Shown: positions 5,047 to 5,099 of the stretch, piece after piece
Numbering within the stretch: position 1 is the stretch's first letter
How the letters are laid out: the number at the start of each line of letters is the position of its first letter
Origin: an uncultured Collinsella sp.
GTDB lineage: Bacteria > Actinomycetota > Coriobacteriia > Coriobacteriales > Coriobacteriaceae
Direction: 5' to 3'
Assembly (NCBI GenBank): GCA_902494685.1
Contig: CABUUE010000116.1
Coordinates: 1 to 5,099, forward strand
DNA: 5,099 nucleotides
Program-made: the position numbers and the translations under genes
The notes under the pieces: generated by a model
Told to the model about the DNA's origin: nothing
Databases searched by the model: none
What the model saw: the letters and a program-made list of their open reading frames with translations, nothing else

Positions 5047-5099
5047 GTCCCGTCTGGGGGCCGTGGCTGGCGATTGCCGGGCGACCCTTCGAAAGGGAC
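5047..5099 (-). other. Structured leader upstream of the NifU-like gene, cut by the window edge
   Basis: On the - strand the window edge begins with GTCCC (5099-5095), which can pair with GGGAC at 5051-5047. Inside this are CCCTT/AAGGG around three bases and a GCC/GGC stem. These alternatives overlap and could be part of a 5' UTR structure or the tail of an upstream element. No known riboswitch was recognised, and the truncation prevents a decision. Confidence 0.25.

Overview
The window looks like chromosomal DNA from a moderately high-GC anaerobic bacterium. The likeliest source by general resemblance is a gut member of the Coriobacteriia (Collinsella or a relative). This is inferred from GC-rich codon use, CCA-encoding tRNA genes, strong purine-rich ribosome binding sites, and an orphan flavoprotein and GGGtGRT/NifU-like gene pair of the kind found in anaerobes. 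No marker gene here settles the genus.

Layout. Positions 1-460 hold two identical tRNA-Lys(CUU) genes on the + strand. They are followed by a terminator, then a structured GC-rich stretch that leads into a third, partial tRNA-Lys 3' end with its own near-copy of the same terminator. Everything after this is on the - strand. dinD (460-1320) converges on the tRNA array. An orphan FAD-dependent oxidoreductase of the fumarate reductase/aspartate oxidase superfamily occupies 1482-3008. A strong terminator at about 3196-3228 closes a two-gene operon that reads 5022 to 3265: first a NifU/IscU-like scaffold protein (4288-5022), then the GGGtGRT-family protein (3265-4269), 18 nt apart.

How the parts relate. 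The NifU-like and GGGtGRT genes form one transcription unit, and this is the most interesting uncharacterised system in the window: a probable iron-sulfur scaffold paired with a conserved glycine-rich protein of unknown function. The FAD protein is downstream on the same strand but separated by a terminator, so it is probably transcribed independently; its active-site region departs from the classical fumarate/succinate/aspartate enzymes. dinD is visibly lower in GC than the other genes and sits next to duplicated tRNA 3' ends, which fits acquisition or rearrangement at a tRNA-Lys locus. No integrase or transposase is present, so that remains an inference.
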